A DNA stretch of 64,000 nt from Cololabis saira (lineage: Eukaryota; Chordata; Actinopteri; Beloniformes; Belonidae), in the NCBI RefSeq assembly GCF_033807715.1, contig NC_084587.1, positions 27,655,017 to 27,719,016 of the forward strand, in the 5' to 3' direction. Below the pieces are notes generated by a model that searched no databases, was not told the DNA's origin, and saw only the letters and a list, made by a program, of their open reading frames with translations. Positions within the stretch are counted from its first letter, which is position 1. Each line of letters opens with the position of its first letter. Below, piece after piece: positions 53,716 to 64,000 of this stretch. The position numbers were made by a program, and so were the translations under genes.

Positions 53716-54054
53716 GAGTACTTCACAGTATTATAATATAATTTCTTTTCAGGGCTCATGACGGTTTTGTCTATCCATTTTTTAACCCGTACTACCCTAA
53801 CTTACTACCCTTTTTTAGTCAAATGCACCCCTCAAACATCATCCTGTATCAACAATCAGAAAGCTATATCTGAACATAAAACTTCACAGTTGATTCATAG
53901 CAAGAAGATAACTATTATCAATTTAATGTAGGGTATAATATTTAATATTTTCAATTTCTGTAATGGGCGGCAACCAGTCTAGGGTGTACCCTTCCTCTCA
54001 CTGGAAGAGTTGAGACAGGCTCCTGCAGATTCCCATGACCCTAAGTAGGAATAA

Positions 54055-54900
54055 GTTCAGTTCAGTTCAACTTTATTTGTACCCGAAGATAAATTTGCTT
54101 TGCAGTAGGGTGAGTCATCTATAGGACACAATCTAGTATATACACACAACAAGGCCAGGCAAGTTTATTTCTATAGCATAATTCAACTACAAGGTCATTC
54201 AAAGTTATTTACAAAGAGATTAAAGATAAATAAAAGCATGATTTAAAATTTAAACAAAAAAGAAAGTAATAAGAACAATATATATTTTACAAAGACACTA
54301 AAAAATAAATAAAAAGCATGATTTTTAAAATGTAAACAAAAAAAGAATAGATAGAAATCAGTAGTTAAAATATGATCACGTTTTTAAACAAGTTTAATAG
54401 TAACACTATTGGTGGTCCACTTTTCTGGTCTTAGTGAGGACTGGAGCAGCAGAGTTCTGGATGAGCTGCAGTTGTCTAACGGACTTTTTAGGTAAACCTG
54501 TAAAGATGCTGTTACAATAATCAAGCTACTAGAGATGAATGCATGGACTATTTTCCAGGTCCTGCTAAGACATGTGATCTTGTATCCTTGATATATTCTT
54601 GAGGTGATAGTAGGCTGACTTTGTTTGCCTTAATGTGTTTTTCCAAATGTAGGTCTGAGTCCATCACTACACCCAGATTTCTGGCCCGTTTGGTGGTTTT
54701 TAGGTGTATAGATTGAAGCTTTGTGGTGACCTGTAATCATTTCTCTTTGGCTCCAAAGACAATTACCTCAGTTTTGTTTTTGTTTGGCTGGAAAAAGTTA
54801 TGGCACATCCAGTCATTAATATCCTTAATGCATTTATCAAGAGCCTGTACAGGGCCTCAGCCTCCTGGTGACATTGTAATACATATCTATACACCATAAC
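54055..54900 (-). mobile_element. Degraded LINE (same kind as 1183-2895), reverse orientation
   Basis: The reverse strand reads '[17 protein letters not shown]', then 'ARNLGVVMDSDLHLEKHIK' and 'SPQEYIKDT'-like blocks with stops, the C-terminal RT region. It is followed by a tail at 54160-54250 that reverse-complements 'acttgccttgcct'. Non-functional. Confidence 0.75.
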
Positions 54901-54999
54901 AACAACATAAAAGGCTAAAACCTTTTCTATTTATTAAGGAGAATTGTAGCAGTAGGTATAGATATCGTTTATAAAATATAAACTGTTTTTAAAACATTT

Positions 55000-55400
55000 G
55001 GTTTTGCATTGTGACATTCTATCCGTGTCCTGACTGAAGTAGCTGGAACTGGGAATGTAGTGGATGAGAGGTGTCTCTTAAAATAGATCCAGACAACATT
55101 TCTATCTGCCTGGAAAACAGCATGTCAGGATTCATCTGCTGCTCTCTCGTTATCTTACTAGACAAACTCCAAACTTCTATTTGGTTCAGACAATTCTTAT
55201 TTTTAAGAGACATATTTCCAAACCAAGACACCATGCAAAAGGATAAAACCAGGATAAAACCAACAAACCAGGAGTCGGCTGTTCGGACTGCCCTGCACAG
55301 TTCTCTGGACAAGATTTTGAACCTACTCTGGATTTTTTTAAATGTCTTTTTTATAAAACGTAATAAGTGTTTCTTTAGCGGGCAGCCCATTTCTAATTAT
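55000..55400 (-). mobile_element. LINE C-terminal remnant
   Basis: The reverse frame contains 'GSILRDTSHPLHSQFQLLQS', matching the C-terminal block also seen at 41250 and 62560. The opposite-strand 149-codon frame is its shadow. Confidence 0.55.
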
Positions 55401-55764
55401 GTCATTATAACATGGCTAACCAAACACAGGGTGCATCACTTGTGGCACATTACTGCTGTCAGTTTCATTAAAGGTAAATTGTTTCTCCCAGAGGCTAACC
55501 AGCCACAGTGTTTGAAATAACGATAATAGAAAAAAGGAAAAATGAAAATAATTTAATTATGGTCATTTCAAAATAAATAACACAACATAAAAGTAAATGT
55601 ATGGTGTAATGTGTCAGAGATCAAACAATTAATTTAAATTGTGGTATAAATTTATAACATCAATATTTTCAAGGAAAATACAAAGTCCACAAGCCACTCC
55701 TTCAACCCAAGTTCATCCAGATTTACAGAGTTTGCAAAACAAAATCCAGACATGCAGGGAGGTT

Positions 55765-61655
<5,891 letters not shown>

Positions 61656-62284
61656 CTGAGGGAACAGTTGCACACATTCATGAGGCGGTCAGTGATTGTT
61701 TACAAGAGTCTGTCAGAAAAATACACAAATGAGAAAAAAAAATGTCTGATGGCGCTGTGTTACAGCCTTAGTTTAACATAAGAGAAATGAAATAACTAAA
61801 TTATGTGACAAGAATGATAATCAACTGCATCAAGCCCTTATTTCTGTAACGTAAAGATCTATGAATCAGCCCTGACTACATCAAAGCCTGCAAAAAGCAA
61901 CAGTAAAACAGCAATATTACATAAAACTTAGACACAAATGAGTAATAAATAAATAATTAATCAAATACTAAGACATATTTTGCTGTCACTTCTGCTTGTA
62001 TCTCTTCTCTACAAGAAACGTTGACTGACATCCTTCAGTCCTCAATAGAGCAACCGATGCTCAGGTACATAATTCAATCATAAAAGTTAGAAGAATAAAT
62101 TCAATTTGGTTTTATTCATTTAGCATCTATTACAACACAAATAGTTTCTAGGTGCTTTTTAGAGACACAGAGCAGGACCGTGAAGCAAATATTATTACAT
62201 ATTGGTAACATTATTGAATATTTTGTTAAGAAACAATGGTAAGAAAAATAAGAAAACTCCCCTTATGAGAGAAAAACCTTTAGG

Positions 62285-62791
62285 TCAATCTGAATCAGAA
62301 TTATGTTTATTTGCACAAGTCAGGTCAAACAAGACATGGAATTTGACTTGGTTATTTTCGCTCACTGTACAGTACAGTAAATAGGTAATAGACAAATGAC
62401 AGCTCTTATTAACATATATACAATTTTTAAAAAGTAAAAGGTGCAGCAGTAAGAGGTAGATATGGTTATTGAGTCTGGAGGTTTTGGCGTACAGAGCTCT
62501 GTAGCGCCGTCCAGAGGGGAGGAGTTCAAACAGACTGTGTCCTGGGTGTGAGGGGTCTGCAGAGATGCTACCTGCCCGTTTCCTGGTCCTGGACCGGTAC
62601 AGGTCCTGGATAGATGGGAGGTTAGTCCCAGTTATCCTCTCTGCAGACCTGATTGTCCGTTGCAGTCTGTACCTGTCTAGTTTGGTGGCCGATCCGAACG
62701 AGACAGTGATGGACGTGCAGAGAACAGACTGAATGATGGCAGTGTAGAAGGTGATCAGCAGCTGCTGTGGCAGGTTAAACTTCCTTAACAA
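62285..62791 (-). mobile_element. Non-LTR retrotransposon C-terminus and 3' UTR; holds the minisatellite unit
   Basis: A reverse frame of 168 codons reads 'QQLLITFYTAIIQSVLCTSI', 'LQRTIRSAERITGTNLPSIQ', 'RAGSISADPSHPGHSLFELL' and 'PSGRRYRALYAKTSRLNNH', the intact C-terminus of a common fish LINE polyprotein. The segment at 62400-62465 on the + strand ('aacatatatacaattttt' then 'aaaaggtgcagcagtaag' and 'aggtagatatgg') is a single copy of the unit that forms the minisatellite at 14.25-17.66 kb. Confidence 0.85.
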
Positions 62792-63254
62792 TGATAAGGA
62801 AAAAAAACTCCCCTTTTAGAGGAAAGAGATCTTGAGCAAGACACGGTTCATAAGGGGGGACCCTACTGCTGAAGGCCAGCCAGGTACCAGAAGAGAAGAC
62901 GGAGGGATACTTGATGGAGAGGACAAACAACAGAGAAAAGTATTAACCTTTGGTTAATTTAGATTCACCTCTCAGCCTAACATGCACATTTTTGGACTCT
63001 GGGAGGACAATGGCATACACAGTCCAAATGTCCATTTCAGTTTGCTTGTGTTGTTTAAAATCACTCTTTTTCTCTTGATGAAATTAATTTTCATAAAATT
63101 ATATTGATCCCTGAAAGGATATAATATTAAAGCAGGAGAAAGCCACTCATTTAGTTTTATATTTAGAGGCTTTATAGCTGTGGGCAGAAATGATCTCCTG
63201 TACCAGTGTCAGTAGCAGCGAATTTCTCTATCCATTTTCAATACCTGCTTCACC

Positions 63255-63610
63255 TGTAAGATTCACTGTGTGCTGCTGGGGAGATCACTGTTTGATGCGG
63301 TAGTCAGTAACCCAGGAGAACCACAGAGGACTGTCCTCTCTGCAGTCCTGTTCCCTCCCCAAACCTCAGATGCTGAGTGCAACACTGGGTCATGCCACCT
63401 GCAGAGGTTTTCTGATGGCTCTGTGCTGGTGGGGTGTATCAGATATGAGCAGCCGTTAAGACTATAGGAGACTGGGGGCCAACTTTGTGGAGTCATCTGC
63501 TCTTCGACATCACCAAGATGGAGAGATGGTGTTCAATTTCAAGAAGTCAAGATCTCTGACTGAGGAGGCTTACGTTAATGAGAACTTAAAGTAATTCATT
63601 TGTACATCTT
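63255..63610 (+). mobile_element. Degraded LINE reverse transcriptase fragment
   Basis: Forward frames give 'VVSNPGEPQRTVLSAVLF' (the 'G.PQG.VLSP.LF' block) and 'CHLQRFSDGSVLVGCI', where the catalytic FADD is changed to FSDG. The remains of 'LLVDF'-type text with stops follow to about 63600. A dead copy upstream of the visible ptcd1 exons. Confidence 0.75.
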
Positions 63611-64000
63611 GACAACAGACTGGACTGGAAAGTCAACACAGATGTTGGATAGTAGAAGAGAGGAAGCTTAAATATTTCATTGTGTGCATCAGTATGCTGG
63701 AGATCTTTTACCAACTGTGATAGAGAAAATAACATATACTGTGCTGCTGGCATCTTTTACTTGAGCAGCATCAGTCCTACAGATGGCAGCAGAATCAATT
63801 AAGTAATTCATAGAGCTGAAAAAGTCATTTAAGAGAACCTGGAAATATTTGAATCAGTGACATACAGTTCATCCAAGACTCGTGACAACATCTGTACAGA
63901 CTGGTACCATCTAATACGGGAATATTGGACTAGACTGCTTTGTGTAATAATTTAGCAACTGATTAAAAGCTTATACACAATAGTCTTACGTCATTGTAGA
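63611..64000 (+). repeat. Probable continuation of the LINE remnant
   Basis: 'tggactggaaagtcaacaca' and 'ctgctggcatcttttacttg' fit the downstream part of the same kind of LINE, but reading frames are lost. No ptcd1 exon was found here. Confidence 0.4.

Noticed and set aside
55071..55520. 149-codon forward frame
   Set aside because: The reverse strand carries the LINE C-terminal block ('TSHPLHSQFQLL'); the forward frame has no family signature.

Overview
The window is nuclear DNA of a ray-finned fish, probably a percomorph teleost. Genes are split by GT-AG introns. The spaces between exons are packed with fish-type non-LTR retrotransposons, hAT and TTAA-target MITEs, and long dinucleotide microsatellites. 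There are no bacterial-style operons, CRISPR arrays or rRNA genes.

Four protein genes can be rebuilt by joining exons in phase. (1) mief2 (+; coding 8911-12540, 7 coding exons, 468 aa) encodes a MiD49-type outer-mitochondrial-membrane Drp1 receptor. Its likely promoter and untranslated exon lie near 2.9-3.1 kb, next to a strong CTCF-like motif. (2) An unrecognised gene (+; coding 18180 to about 34817, 583-622 aa) has an N-terminal SUMO-interacting motif, a compact Cys/His-rich domain and a long helical region. (3) smcr8 (-; 52144-36534, 6 coding exons, 908 aa) encodes the DENN-type partner of C9orf72 and WDR41 and keeps the arginine finger. (4) ptcd1 (-; 61655-55765, last 6 exons, 494 aa) encodes a mitochondrial pentatricopeptide-repeat protein; its N-terminal exons are not visible here. 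Genes 1 and 2 run left to right and genes 3 and 4 right to left, so genes 2 and 3 converge at about 35.0-36.5 kb.

Layout: 0-8.9 kb, degraded LINEs, two MITEs and the putative mief2 5' exon. 8.9-13.3 kb, mief2. 14.25-17.66 kb, a 3.4-kb minisatellite whose unit matches part of a LINE copy at 62.4 kb; it stops just before the promoter of gene 2. 17.8-35.0 kb, gene 2, with a fresh 5'-truncated L1 (21.1-23.0 kb) and several MITEs in introns. 36.5-52.2 kb, smcr8; its 9-kb first intron holds an L1 remnant, a TTAA MITE and a stack of transposons inserted into one another (45.8-49.9 kb). 53-55.5 kb, repeats and LINE remnants. 55.8-64 kb, ptcd1 with a tRNA-type SINE and LINE fragments.

The mief2-smcr8 neighbourhood recalls human 17p11.2 (MIEF2-TOP3A-SMCR8), but no TOP3A exon is seen. 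The four genes do not form one pathway: two are mitochondrial (fission receptor, mitochondrial RNA/ribosome factor), one acts in autophagy and lysosome signalling, and one is probably a SUMO-binding protein. The most novel items are the LINE-derived minisatellite with a 1,177-bp higher-order period, the uncharacterised SIM/Cys-rich gene, and the nested transposon stack.
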